Numbered from the stretch's first letter, positions 43,313 through 51,360 are shown. The stretch: 64,000 nt of DNA from Histidinibacterium aquaticum (GCF_008710275.1 NZ_VYQE01000001.1:310001-374000), one strand, 5' to 3'. Numbers and translations: made by a program. The notes: generated by a model not told the origin, from the letters alone.

Positions 43313-44341
43313 ATGGTCAGCATCAAGGACGTCGCGAAGGCGGCGGGCGTGTCGGACAAGACCGTGTCCCGGGTAGTCAACCGAGAGCCGAACGTGAGCA
43401 CCGACACGGTCGAGAAGGTGCGCTCCGCCATCGACCGGCTTGGCTACATCCCGAACCTTGCCGCCCGCAGCATCCGCTCCAGCCGGTCGGGCATCGTCGG
43501 CATCATAACCGACTACGTCTCGACGACCCCCTACTCCGGCGACATCGTCCGGGGCATCCAGGCCTGGGCGGAGGCACAGGGGCGCACGGTGCTGCTGGCC
43601 AGCACCAACGGTGACCCCCACCGCGAGCGGGAGGTCTGGCGCACCTTCCAGGCGCACCGCCTCGACGGCGTCCTGCACGTCGCGATGTATCGCCGGGTGG
43701 TCGAGCCCGAGAACGGCGACATCCACATCCCGACGGTCCTCGTGAACGCGCGCCCGAAGCGCGCGGGCTCGTTCCATTCCATCGAGCCGGACGACTTCGG
43801 CGGCTCGCGGGCGCTCGCGCGTCACCTGCTGGAGCTCGGTCATCGCCGGATCGGGTACATCCGGCTGAACCCGCTATTGCTGGGCGCCAACGAACGGTAC
43901 GAGGCCTTCAGGGAAACCCTGCAGGAGGCGGGTCTCGGGCAAGCGGACCTTGATGTCCGCCTCGGCATGGAAGGTCCGATCGGGGAAGAGGAGAACTTCG
44001 TGTTTCGCGAGACGACGGCGATGCTGTCGGCGCCTGACCGCCCCTCGGCCGTGGCCTGCGGCAACGACGAGATGGCCCTTCAGGCCTACCTGGCCGCCCT
44101 TCAGCTCGGCCTTCGGGTACCCCAGGACGTCACGATCGTCGGTTTCGACGACTTCCGGACCATCTCGCTCGCCCTGAAGCCCGAATTGACGACCGTGGCC
44201 CTGCCCTATTTCGACCTTGGCTGGCAGGGAGCGGAAATCCTCGACGGGGTCATCGCGGGGCCGGCGGAGAGCGGTCGCAACCGGTCCCTCGAATGCCGGC
44301 TCGTCCCGCGCGCCTCCTCGGGACCTCCCCACCAGGCGTGA
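43313..44341 (+). CDS. LacI-family transcriptional regulator of the fructan/DFA operon
   Basis: 342 residues. N-terminal LacI helix-turn-helix SIKDVAKAAGVSDKTVSRVVN (3-23) and hinge RLGYIPNLAARSIRSSRSG, then a periplasmic-binding-protein-like effector domain (VGIITDYVSTTPYSGDIVRGI; GHRRIGYIR; DVTIVGFDDFRTISLALKPELTTVALP). ATG at 43313 has GGAGG seven bases upstream. Divergent from the six-gene operon behind the operator array, so it probably represses both until a fructose-containing inducer binds. Confidence 0.93.
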   Translation: MVSIKDVAKAAGVSDKTVSRVVNREPNVSTDTVEKVRSAIDRLGYIPNLAARSIRSSRSGIVGIITDYVSTTPYSGDIVRGIQAWAEAQGRTVLLASTNGDPHREREVWRTFQAHRLDGVLHVAMYRRVVEPENGDIHIPTVLVNARPKRAGSFHSIEPDDFGGSRALARHLLELGHRRIGYIRLNPLLLGANERYEAFRETLQEAGLGQADLDVRLGMEGPIGEEENFVFRETTAMLSAPDRPSAVACGNDEMALQAYLAALQLGLRVPQDVTIVGFDDFRTISLALKPELTTVALPYFDLGWQGAEILDGVIAGPAESGRNRSLECRLVPRASSGPPHQA

Positions 44342-44467
44342 GGATCATCGCCGGACCCGCCCCCGCGCTTCTGGCGACCGTCAGGGCTTTGCCGGGAGAA
44401 AACCCGGGCTAGTGACATGCAAGAGTCTTGGTCAATCCGCCGAAAGGCGGCTAGGCTTCCTGTTCGG

Positions 44468-45283
44468 ATGACTATCACTCTTACCTCCAAGGAACTGGAC
44501 GAGATTGCGAGACTGCAATCCGGCTTGCTCGCCGCCGAGCACCTCGGCACGCCCGACCGCATCAAACCGCTGCTCGTCGGCATCCGCAGACTGATAGCTG
44601 CCGAGCGCTCCTTCGCGTCGTACCAGTTCAGCGACGGACCGGTCTTCTTGTCCGACGGTGTCGGTCCGCACATCGCCGACTACTTCGACAGGGTGTTCAC
44701 CGGGGTCGACCGTGACGGCAACTACCTCTTCACCGATAAGGCCCTCCAGGAGATCAATCAGCGTCGGCGCCAGATGGGTGCTGGAGTCCATCACGAAGCC
44801 CGGCTCAAGAACCGAGCGCTGATTACGGACGCGGACTACTTCAGAGAGGCTTTCGAGCCAGCTGGCATGCACCACGTCATCGGCATGACGACGCCGCTCC
44901 CCATCGGCGAAGCCATCTTCGCGTTCGGCTTCGGCGGCCCCGACGATCCGGGTTTCTCAGGAGAGCGAAGCATTAAGTTGCTCAACCTTCTGCTTCCCGC
45001 GTTCCGAGCCGGATTCTTCGCCGCATGGAACCTTCATGCGCAGCAAGCAGGGCCGGCATCAGCCCCGGAACACCCAAAAGAAGAGGCCTCAGAGGCTTTG
45101 ACGCCTCGGCAGCGTGAGGTTGCCGCTCTTATCGTGGCGGGTCTGACCGACCGACAGATCGCATTGAAGCTCGGCATCTCGCTCAATACGGTGCGCCGCC
45201 ATAGCGAGGCGATCCTCTCCCGGCTCGGGTTGAGCTCTCGGTCCGGTCTCGCGGCCCGCCTCGGCGGCCTGAACAACTCATAG
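44468..45283 (+). CDS. LuxR-type helix-turn-helix regulator
   Basis: 271 residues. C-terminal GerE/LuxR DNA-binding domain: LTPRQREVAALIVAGLTDRQIALKLGISLNTVRRHSEAILSRLG (about 208-251). The N-terminal ~190 residues are GAF/PAS-like without an evident acyl-homoserine-lactone pocket pattern, and no luxI-type gene is in view. Start choice is uncertain: ATG 44468 lacks a clear ribosome site, and an in-frame ATG at 44417 would add 17 residues. Between them lies a small hairpin CCGCC-GAAA-GGCGG (44437-44450). Target genes unknown. Confidence 0.82.
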   Translation: MTITLTSKELDEIARLQSGLLAAEHLGTPDRIKPLLVGIRRLIAAERSFASYQFSDGPVFLSDGVGPHIADYFDRVFTGVDRDGNYLFTDKALQEINQRRRQMGAGVHHEARLKNRALITDADYFREAFEPAGMHHVIGMTTPLPIGEAIFAFGFGGPDDPGFSGERSIKLLNLLLPAFRAGFFAAWNLHAQQAGPASAPEHPKEEASEALTPRQREVAALIVAGLTDRQIALKLGISLNTVRRHSEAILSRLGLSSRSGLAARLGGLNNS

Positions 45284-45453
45284 GGCATTTGCACCATTCC
45301 GCGCGCGGTTGCGGGTGGCAGGATGACCAAGGGTAAGAATGCCCGGGGTCATTGGCCGAATGACTGTTTTTTGAACCCGGCAAGTACTGTGAACGATTAC
45401 GGCCGAGGTTTTTCAGATCGACGGACGGGCAAAACTCGGGGAAGGGGATCTTG

Positions 45454-46518
45454 ATGCGATCAGTTAGAGGCAGAACCGGTATCGGCTGGGCTCTCGTCGC
45501 CCTAGCCCCGTTTACCGCCGCGGCGGCGGCACAACCAGTGCCGACGGGCCAGCTTTCCGGAACGATCGACGGTCAGGCCGTCGACGTGAAACTCGATTGC
45601 AGCAGTTGGGACGCAGAGCAGCAGATGGTCTATTCGCTCGGTGACGATCGGGGACAGTCCGACACCAGCGGCGACGGCGTCATCTTCAGATTCTCGCATT
45701 TCGCGCCCGCCGGCATGACTGATGCCAGCGTCTCAATAAATGGAGAGACGTTCCAGGTCGGCCCCGCCTTCCGGGCGGAGGATGACACGGAGTGGAGCGT
45801 CGAGGACGACATCGCGACGTTCGACGGGCCCTCCGGCGCGGCAGAGGACCGCCCCGTCTCGCTCACTCTGGACTGCGCCCCGCGCAGCCCGGAGGAGGAT
45901 GGGTATGTCGGACGTGTGACCGGCGTCGTCGACGGGATCGAAATCGACGCCCCGCTTTCCTGCGCGACATGGGAGGATCGCGAGGCCACGCAGGAGAGGA
46001 CCCCGCCGGATACCGGCAACGAGGTCGAACTCTTCGTGATCCGGCAAAGCGGGCATGGAACGGTGACCGTTTCTACCGAAACGGAGACCTATCAGATGGT
46101 CGCGACTGGCGATGCCTTCGTGATCTCACCTGATACCATTGCCTTCGAAAGCAGCTACCGCCGGTCGGACGACACCACCTACGACGCAGCGCTTACGTTC
46201 GATTGCAGCCAACGGACCAGTTCAAGGGAGGCCGTCCCGATCACGGAGCTTCCGCCGATGCCCGAAGCCCTTACGGCCGGTCAGAACTTCGCATTCTCGT
46301 TGGCGGATATTCCCGGCTCAGCTGGCGACATGATTGTCATCACCGATGGCAACCCGGGCTGGCTGTTCACCGCTATGCGCGATGGCGATGGCGATGGCGA
46401 TGGCGATGGCGATGACGTCACACTGACCGCGCCCGAGACACCAGGCGCCTACGTAGTCGAGTACCTCGGCGGGCCGGACATGACCCCCACGGCCCGGATG
46501 GAGATCCTCGTCGAATGA
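45454..46518 (+). CDS. exported protein with repeated Cys-containing domains and Ig-like C-terminus
   Basis: 354 residues; ATG 45454 follows GAAGGGGAT (a TTG one codon earlier is less likely). Signal peptide WALVALAPFTAAAAAQP. Two related segments begin SGTIDGQAVDVKLDCSSW and TGVVDGIEIDAPLSCATW, each followed by an SVSINGETFQV / TVSTETETYQM-like strand and a closing LTLDC / LTFDC, so the mature part looks duplicated. The last ~85 residues (LTAGQNFAFSLADIPGSAGDMIVITDGN...VTLTAPETPGAYVVEYLGG) match the Ig-like repeat found in secreted VWA proteins of Rhodobacteraceae. Stop overlaps the next ATG (ATGA). Function unknown. Confidence 0.75.
   Translation: MRSVRGRTGIGWALVALAPFTAAAAAQPVPTGQLSGTIDGQAVDVKLDCSSWDAEQQMVYSLGDDRGQSDTSGDGVIFRFSHFAPAGMTDASVSINGETFQVGPAFRAEDDTEWSVEDDIATFDGPSGAAEDRPVSLTLDCAPRSPEEDGYVGRVTGVVDGIEIDAPLSCATWEDREATQERTPPDTGNEVELFVIRQSGHGTVTVSTETETYQMVATGDAFVISPDTIAFESSYRRSDDTTYDAALTFDCSQRTSSREAVPITELPPMPEALTAGQNFAFSLADIPGSAGDMIVITDGNPGWLFTAMRDGDGDGDGDGDDVTLTAPETPGAYVVEYLGGPDMTPTARMEILVE
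46381..46416 (+). repeat. GATGGC hexanucleotide repeat in coding sequence
   Basis: Five perfect GATGGC units (46381-46410) then GATGAC, encoding an Asp-Gly run in the Ig-like domain. Unit gain or loss keeps frame, so length can vary without breaking the gene. Confidence 0.85.
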
Positions 46519-47675
46519 GGCACGTCGCGTCTTTCGGCCTCGGTTTCGGTCTTGCCCTGCTCTTCGCTTGGCCGGCGCAGGCCCAAGGCATCGGGTCCTA
46601 CGCCTTCGTCTGCCCCGCGCCCGAGGCGCCGGAAATCTATGACGAAAAGGCCTGCGGGGAATATCCCGATCATCAATGGATGATGCAGGGCATCCGGCAG
46701 CGTGTGGAGGACGCCACCACCTTCATGACTGATCTGGGCGCGGATTTCCCGAGTTTCGCGCCCCGTGATACCCGGGACGGTCCGGCGCAGGAGTTTTGGC
46801 TGAGCCCCGGACAGACCGGTGACGAACTGGTGATCTACGAAAGCGGTGCCCTGGGCTTCGGGCCCGGCTCGGATCTCGTTCAGCTGGATGCGAACGAGAC
46901 TCTGCTCGCCTATATCACGCCAGCTCTCTGGCAATACGCCACTGACACAAAAACGATGGTGCCGCCGAACGACTGCGGCGCATGGCTGTACCGCGTCGTC
47001 ATCAACGGGATGTCTCACTACAATCTGGAACGGGTCAAAGGCGTCGGGCTGATCGAGCGCCTGAGCCGCGAAGGCGACGGGGCGCCGCTCCTCCCCAAGT
47101 GGGACACCAGCCTGCACATTCCCGAAGGTCGCGGACAAAGCGACCGGATCATCGACAACCGCATCTCAGTAGCCTGCGGCGATGACCCCGTGAACGGGCA
47201 ATCGAGCTTTCGCGACGACCTGCTATTCGGGCGATGGGCGGTTTTCTACGATCAGCTTTACCGCGTGATCGCAGGCGAAAACGCGGACGAGGCGCAGCGG
47301 ATGGAACTGGCGATGTTCCTTCTGCAGAGTGTGCCGGGATTCTACGACGACATTGCAGGGGCTGCCGCCCCCCGCCGGGGCGTGGTCGTCGCGTTTCACC
47401 AGGTCCTGCAAGGGTTCCATGAAGAGGGGCTGACCCACTTCTACCCGTCCGTGATCGCACGCTTCGTTGATCCCGCACGACCGGAATTGGCGCAGCTTCC
47501 GGTGTTCGACGACCCCGAGTTCATCGATGTCGGTATCGGTGAAACGCACGTGTTCCTGGATCAGCGCGTGGCCCCCTTGGCCACGAATGCCTATGCGCTC
47601 ACCCTCGCCCCCCCCCAGCGCACCGGAACTCTCGCGCCGCCTTGTGGTCGATGCCGCTCTTCCACCGGCGTTTAA
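46515..47675 (+). CDS. exported protein of unknown function, 5' part of a split gene
   Basis: As read, 386 residues. Signal peptide (FGLGFGLALLFAWPAQAQ) and a mixed alpha/beta mature region with GAWLYRVVINGMSHYNLERVKGVGLIE and VPGFYDDIAGAAAPRRG. The frame stays good to ALTLAPP at a run of nine Cs (47608-47616), after which the sequence becomes unlike protein (QRTGTLAPPCGRCRSSTGV) and stops. The other frame continues directly with SAPELSRRLVVDAALPP to 48669. With eight Cs the two halves form one 717-residue protein. ATG 46515 overlaps the preceding stop (ATGA). Family not recognised. Confidence 0.7.
   Translation: MRHVASFGLGFGLALLFAWPAQAQGIGSYAFVCPAPEAPEIYDEKACGEYPDHQWMMQGIRQRVEDATTFMTDLGADFPSFAPRDTRDGPAQEFWLSPGQTGDELVIYESGALGFGPGSDLVQLDANETLLAYITPALWQYATDTKTMVPPNDCGAWLYRVVINGMSHYNLERVKGVGLIERLSREGDGAPLLPKWDTSLHIPEGRGQSDRIIDNRISVACGDDPVNGQSSFRDDLLFGRWAVFYDQLYRVIAGENADEAQRMELAMFLLQSVPGFYDDIAGAAAPRRGVVVAFHQVLQGFHEEGLTHFYPSVIARFVDPARPELAQLPVFDDPEFIDVGIGETHVFLDQRVAPLATNAYALTLAPPQRTGTLAPPCGRCRSSTGV
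47608..47616 (+). repeat. nine-C homopolymer at a frameshift
   Basis: CCCCCCCCC between GCTCACCCTCG and AGCGCACC. Removing one C joins the two reading frames 46515-47675 and 47617-48669. Sequencing error, contingency (phase-variable) tract or pseudogene cannot be told apart here. Confidence 0.8.
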
Positions 47676-48669
47676 GGATCACGCCGACGATCTGCACATC
47701 ATCCTCAACGGGGAGGTCTACTCCGACATCGTACAGATCGCCGGGGACGGGGAGCGAAAGACGGTACGCGCCACAATCACCATCGACGATCCCGCCGTCG
47801 ACCGGGCACTTGTCGGTATCGCGCAGGCCCCGCTCGAACTGACCCCAGCGACTGCCGACGAACGGTTGCGCCGCCTGGGCTACGAACTCGAGATCACGCT
47901 CGAAGAGGTCGATTACTGCGACATCTCCCTATTTCAGCAGTTCACGAACCCCCGGCTCGCCCGCGTGTCAGGAAATGTCGCGGCGGACGGGACTGTCAGC
48001 CTGCCCTGGCTCTCGCAAGAGTTGGGGCCGCGCACGCATTCCACGATCGCACTCTCATCCACCTGGCGCTCCGTCGCGGAGGGCGTAGTCTGCGTCGACC
48101 ACCTCGCCGCCACGCAATCTCGCCGCCCGGTGATTTCAATTTACACTCCGAGTCCTCTGACGTTGATGGGTGGAGGCTTTGCGGGCCTGACGGTTGAGCA
48201 CGACGGATGGGGCGGCTGGCCCGCAGACTCCAGTTTCAAACTGACGGTCGTTCTTCCCGACGTCACGGTGGGAGATCTGCGCGAAGGCCGCACTTACCGC
48301 GCAGTTCTGCCGGGCATGATGGCCGAGGGCTTCTCCTCGATCTATACGGACTACGAGGGAAGCTTTACCGGCCCCGGGCCGAGTGATTTCGAAGGACGGA
48401 GCAACGTGCTCGTGGCGAAAGGGGCGCAGGGCATCTTCGCGGTGGAAGAAGCTGCCGCCGGCTTCTTGAGCGGGGAACTGACGATCACCGGTCCTGCCGA
48501 GTTCATTACCTGGGAACACTCCCAACTGAGCGACGGGAGATACCAGATGGATGGTGAAGACATGCAGGGCAGCCTGATCATCTCGGGCAACATCATGATC
48601 GAGGCGACGGAAGACAGCCTTCGGCTCATCCGTGAAGGCGGTCAGGTGAAGACGACGGTCATCGACTAG
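47617..48669 (+). CDS. 3' part of the split exported protein
   Basis: About 350 residues in the frame that continues the previous gene after the C tract (start given at the first base after the tract; no independent ribosome site or ATG is evident, the nearest internal start being a GTG at 47644). Beta-rich: HIILNGEVYSDIVQIAG, LTLMGGGFAGLTVEHDGWGGWPADSSFKLTVVLPDV, ending GSLIISGNIMIEATEDSLRLIREGGQVKTTVID. It looks like the C-terminal domains of the same extracytoplasmic protein. Function unknown. Confidence 0.65.
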   Translation, partial: SAPELSRRLVVDAALPPAFKDHADDLHIILNGEVYSDIVQIAGDGERKTVRATITIDDPAVDRALVGIAQAPLELTPATADERLRRLGYELEITLEEVDYCDISLFQQFTNPRLARVSGNVAADGTVSLPWLSQELGPRTHSTIALSSTWRSVAEGVVCVDHLAATQSRRPVISIYTPSPLTLMGGGFAGLTVEHDGWGGWPADSSFKLTVVLPDVTVGDLREGRTYRAVLPGMMAEGFSSIYTDYEGSFTGPGPSDFEGRSNVLVAKGAQGIFAVEEAAAGFLSGELTITGPAEFITWEHSQLSDGRYQMDGEDMQGSLIISGNIMIEATEDSLRLIREGGQVKTTVID

Positions 48670-48737
48670 GCTCGGCAGGCGCCAACGGAATCGTCGAAGC
48701 GCGGCGAGACCTGCCGTCACTCAAGTGCTGAGTTTCG

Positions 48738-48785
48738 TGGTGCCGGGGGCGGAATCGAACCACCGACACGAGGATTTTCAATCCT
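48738..48785 (-). other. tRNA-Phe 3'-end fragment, probable attachment site
   Basis: Read on the minus strand, this is the 3' part of a tRNA-Phe: anticodon loop TTGAAAA (anticodon GAA), T-arm GGTGGTTCGATTCCGCC, acceptor strand and encoded CCA at 48740-48738. D-arm and 5' acceptor strand are missing, and the acceptor part is one base short, so it is not a working gene. Such displaced 3' ends mark one boundary of elements inserted by tyrosine integrases. Its orientation puts the element to the right and the intact tRNA beyond it. Confidence 0.75.
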
Positions 48786-48805
48786 GTCCAGACCACAGCA
48801 CACCT

Positions 48806-48840
48806 GTTTGCGTAAACGTTGTCTGAACGTCTACGCAAAC
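48806..48840. repeat. 35-base inverted repeat next to the tRNA fragment
   Basis: GTTTGCGTAAACGTT - GTCTG - AACGTCTACGCAAAC: 15-base arms with one mismatch, 5-base spacer. It lies 20 bases from the tRNA fragment and 5 bases after the stop of the gene at 48846. It could be that gene's terminator (no T-run), an integrase/excisionase binding site, or a pair of LacI/ROK-like half sites. Confidence 0.6.
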
Positions 48841-48845
48841 TTCAG

Positions 48846-49862
48846 TCACCTTACGGGCTTCACTAGCGACACCCCCTCGAGAACAGCGCGTGGCACCACT
48901 TCGCGCCAGACGGCCTGATAGGTCTGCACCACGTTGTCGCGGGTGACGGGGAGGCCGGGGAGCGCGATCCATTCCGGGCAACTTCGGCCGAGGATGGCGG
49001 TGACGAGCGCCTTGGCCACGGCCTCCCCCTGCTGAAAGGGACGCTGCGCGGCGATCCCGACGACGGGGCCTCCGCTCGCGAGGCTCCCGGCAACTTCGCG
49101 GCCGAGGTCAATGGTCGTCACCGGGACGTGTGAGCCGCAGGCGACAAGACCGCGGAGCGCTGCCAGACAAGGCGTGTCCCAGACGACGAACAGCCCGCCC
49201 AGACTGTCCCCGTCGCGGCGAACAAAGTCCTCTGCGAGCCGCTCAGCGTCCGCAAAGGAGGAAAAGCGACCGACATCGAGCCTTGCATCGGACCGGTTTT
49301 GTTCCATCCAGCTGCGGAATGCGATCTCGCGCTGATCGGTCGGGAAGAACTCCGTATCATAACCAATAAGGCCGACCCGCGCCCCTTTAGGTAGGTGCGG
49401 CGACAGCAACTCTGCCGCCATCCGGCCGAGACCAAAATTGTCGGCCGAGACCAAGGCCGAGTAGTGCTGGCCAGGGGTCAACCCGGTGGGGACGTTGTCG
49501 ATGAGGGTGAGGTGGATGCCGTCCTCAGAAACCCGTCGGTGTGCCTCTGCGACATCGGCGTTTGCCACCGGCAGCGAGATGATCGCGTCGGGTCGTTGCG
49601 CACGGAGGCACTCGAGCGCCGCGCTCTGCGCGTCGGCGGAAAAGCCGCAATCGATCACGTCAATGACCGCGGCACCGCATTCGCCCAGCATGCCGACGAT
49701 CCCGCGCACGACGCGCGTGGACCAGTCGCCCTCCAGCGTATGCATCGCCAGGCCTACGCGCAAACCCCTCGCGCGAGCGGCCTTGATGTCCTCGGGCAGC
49801 AGCGACACCCGCTCGGGCGGCGACGCGCGCTCTCCATGCGGACCGAGTCCGAGCACTTTCAT
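48846..49862 (-). CDS. signal-less sugar-binding-protein paralogue
   Basis: 338 residues with the fold of ribose-type periplasmic binding proteins from about residue 30, but no signal peptide (MKVLGLGPHGERASPPERVS) and no DNA-binding domain. ATG at 49862 has GGGAGG five bases upstream, so the missing signal is not a start error. It aligns along its length with the exported binding protein at 52325 of the same cluster: IDNVPTGLTPGQHYSALVSADNFG versus MDNVPSGFVAGEDYIASVSADNYG, TTIDLG, AQRPFQQG versus AQRPYDQG, and LPGLPVTRD versus LPALPVTRD. It follows the ROK gene by 10 bases. Probably a cytoplasmic sensor or regulator of the same sugar; this is inference. Confidence 0.82.
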   Translation of the reverse strand: MKVLGLGPHGERASPPERVSLLPEDIKAARARGLRVGLAMHTLEGDWSTRVVRGIVGMLGECGAAVIDVIDCGFSADAQSAALECLRAQRPDAIISLPVANADVAEAHRRVSEDGIHLTLIDNVPTGLTPGQHYSALVSADNFGLGRMAAELLSPHLPKGARVGLIGYDTEFFPTDQREIAFRSWMEQNRSDARLDVGRFSSFADAERLAEDFVRRDGDSLGGLFVVWDTPCLAALRGLVACGSHVPVTTIDLGREVAGSLASGGPVVGIAAQRPFQQGEAVAKALVTAILGRSCPEWIALPGLPVTRDNVVQTYQAVWREVVPRAVLEGVSLVKPVR

Positions 49863-49872
49863 CCGATCCTCC

Positions 49873-51252
49873 CTATGCCTTGTCCGGCCCCTCGACCCCG
49901 TCCTCTGCCTTGTCCGGCCCTTCGCCCCCGTCCTCGCTCACTCGCTGCTCTGACTTTGCGAGGTTGTCCCGCAAGGCGCGGAATGCGGGATGCTGCAACG
50001 GAGTGCCCGTCAGAACCCACTCCCGCAGCACGTCAGGTCGAAACAACTCCTCCGTGCCAATCCACGCCGCGCCGAGCAGCGCCGCCGAGCCACTAAGTTG
50101 CGAGCGTTGGATCTGGAGATCGCGCGTGACCAGCGGAGGCGAGGCGCCGTAAACCGTCTCGCGAACCGCGGCGAGGAAGATGTCGTTCGATTGCGCCACC
50201 GTTCCCGCGAGCACGATAAGCTTGGGATCGAGCATGCTCGCCAGCGATGCGATGACAGCGCCGAGTTGCCGGCCACTATGGGACACAATCTCGACGCTCG
50301 CCGCGTCGCCCATCTGTGCGGCCTGGCAGACCTCGTTGACGGTAATTTCTGCGCCCCGGCGCAGCAGGTCCGCAAGGACCGGCGAGCGGCCCTCTTCAGC
50401 GACCTGCCGCCCCGCGGCCTCGACATGCCCTGCCCCGGCGCAGGCATCAAGAGTGCCGCCTTGTCCAGCAAGCGCGATCTGTCCAATCAGACCGACCGCC
50501 CCGCTCGCACCCCGATAGAGACGGCCCTCGCTGACTAGGCCGGCGTTGATGCGGCGGCCGACCCGGACGAACAGCATGCTCTCGGCGCCCCTACCCAGCC
50601 CGCCCCGCAGCTCGCCCATCGTCATCGCGTCGTGACTTGAGCGCATCCAAACCGGCACGCCGAAGGTCTCCACCAGCCGTTCGACCAGCCGCGCGCGCTC
50701 CCACCCGGGCATGAAATCCGGAGTTCGGCCCATGAACGGCTCGAGATCGGCGAGCGTTACCGGACCTGGCGCCGAGATCGAAATGCCCCAGGGCTCGGGT
50801 CCGGCCGTGTGCCGAGACAGGAACCATCTAATGAGGCCGATGACGCGGTCGACTGTGATCGAAGCGTCGAGGCCGGTCTCGATCGCCTCGTGGTGCTCAG
50901 TAAGCAGTCGGCCCGACAAGTCCGCAAGGCCAACGCCGATGGCGGTTTGGCTCACGGAGACGACCACAATCGAGGCGCGTGCCGCACTGAAGCGCACGAG
51001 CTTGGGCGCACGCCCACCGGTAGCAACGCCGGAGGCGCTCTCGTCTACGAGACCCAGTTCGCCTAGAACGGACAGCCTGTCGGCGACGATGGAGCGGCCG
51101 AAATTGCTCGCACTCTCGAGTTCTTGACGGGTTTCGGCGCGGCCGGTGCGAACAATGTTGAGGATGTCTGCGAGGCTCGTGGCCGCGCTCTCACTGCCGC
51201 GAGGGCGGACCTTCTGCTTGGCAGCCGTTGCCTTGATCTCCTGATCCGTCAC
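49873..51252 (-). CDS. ROK-family transcriptional regulator
   Basis: 459 residues. N-terminal winged helix (SLADILNIVRTGRAETRQELESASNFGRSIVADRLSVLGELGLV), then a ROK domain (WGISISAPGPVTLADLEPF; GELRGGLGRGAESMLFVRVGRRINAGLVSEGRLYRGASGAVGLIGQI). The expected ROK zinc site GHxxxxxxCxCGxxGCxE is reduced to a region with one Cys (GGTLDACAGAGHVEA), so metal binding is doubtful. The C-terminus ends in two copies of EDGxEGPDKA. ATG at 51252. Divergent from the sugar-catabolic operon; a palindrome lies between. Confidence 0.87.
   Translation of the reverse strand: MTDQEIKATAAKQKVRPRGSESAATSLADILNIVRTGRAETRQELESASNFGRSIVADRLSVLGELGLVDESASGVATGGRAPKLVRFSAARASIVVVSVSQTAIGVGLADLSGRLLTEHHEAIETGLDASITVDRVIGLIRWFLSRHTAGPEPWGISISAPGPVTLADLEPFMGRTPDFMPGWERARLVERLVETFGVPVWMRSSHDAMTMGELRGGLGRGAESMLFVRVGRRINAGLVSEGRLYRGASGAVGLIGQIALAGQGGTLDACAGAGHVEAAGRQVAEEGRSPVLADLLRRGAEITVNEVCQAAQMGDAASVEIVSHSGRQLGAVIASLASMLDPKLIVLAGTVAQSNDIFLAAVRETVYGASPPLVTRDLQIQRSQLSGSAALLGAAWIGTEELFRPDVLREWVLTGTPLQHPAFRALRDNLAKSEQRVSEDGGEGPDKAEDGVEGPDKA
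49875..49934 (-). repeat. 30-base tandem duplication at the ROK 3' end
   Basis: Two near-identical 30-base units (49875-49904 and 49905-49934, two differences) encode the C-terminal EDGxEGPDKA repeats of the ROK protein. Confidence 0.75.
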
Positions 51253-51338
51253 TGCGTTCGCGCTCGGTTCTTCGCACTTCCGAACGTCTCTATCCCGTCA
51301 GGTTTCGCTCGGCAACAAGCATGTTTTGCCGTTTTTCT

Positions 51339-51360
51339 GCAAAAGTGGCCAGACTTTTGC
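51339..51360. promoter_or_regulatory. palindrome between the ROK gene and the sugar operon
   Basis: GCAAAAGT-GGCCAG-ACTTTTGC: perfect 8-base arms, 6-base centre, 87 bases before the ROK start and 100 before the epimerase gene. AT-rich arms of this size fit ROK-type operators. The flanking ATGTTTTGCC may be an extra half site. Confidence 0.55.

Noticed and set aside
44437-44450. CCGCC-GAAA-GGCGG hairpin before the LuxR-type gene as a riboswitch
   Set aside because: Only a 5-bp stem with a stable tetraloop; no further structure found.
44468-45283. Quorum-sensing LuxR receptor
   Set aside because: Only the DNA-binding domain is typical; no luxI-type gene and no recognisable acyl-homoserine-lactone pocket residues.
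48738-48785. Complete tRNA-Phe gene
   Set aside because: D-arm and 5' acceptor strand are absent and the acceptor 3' strand is one base short.
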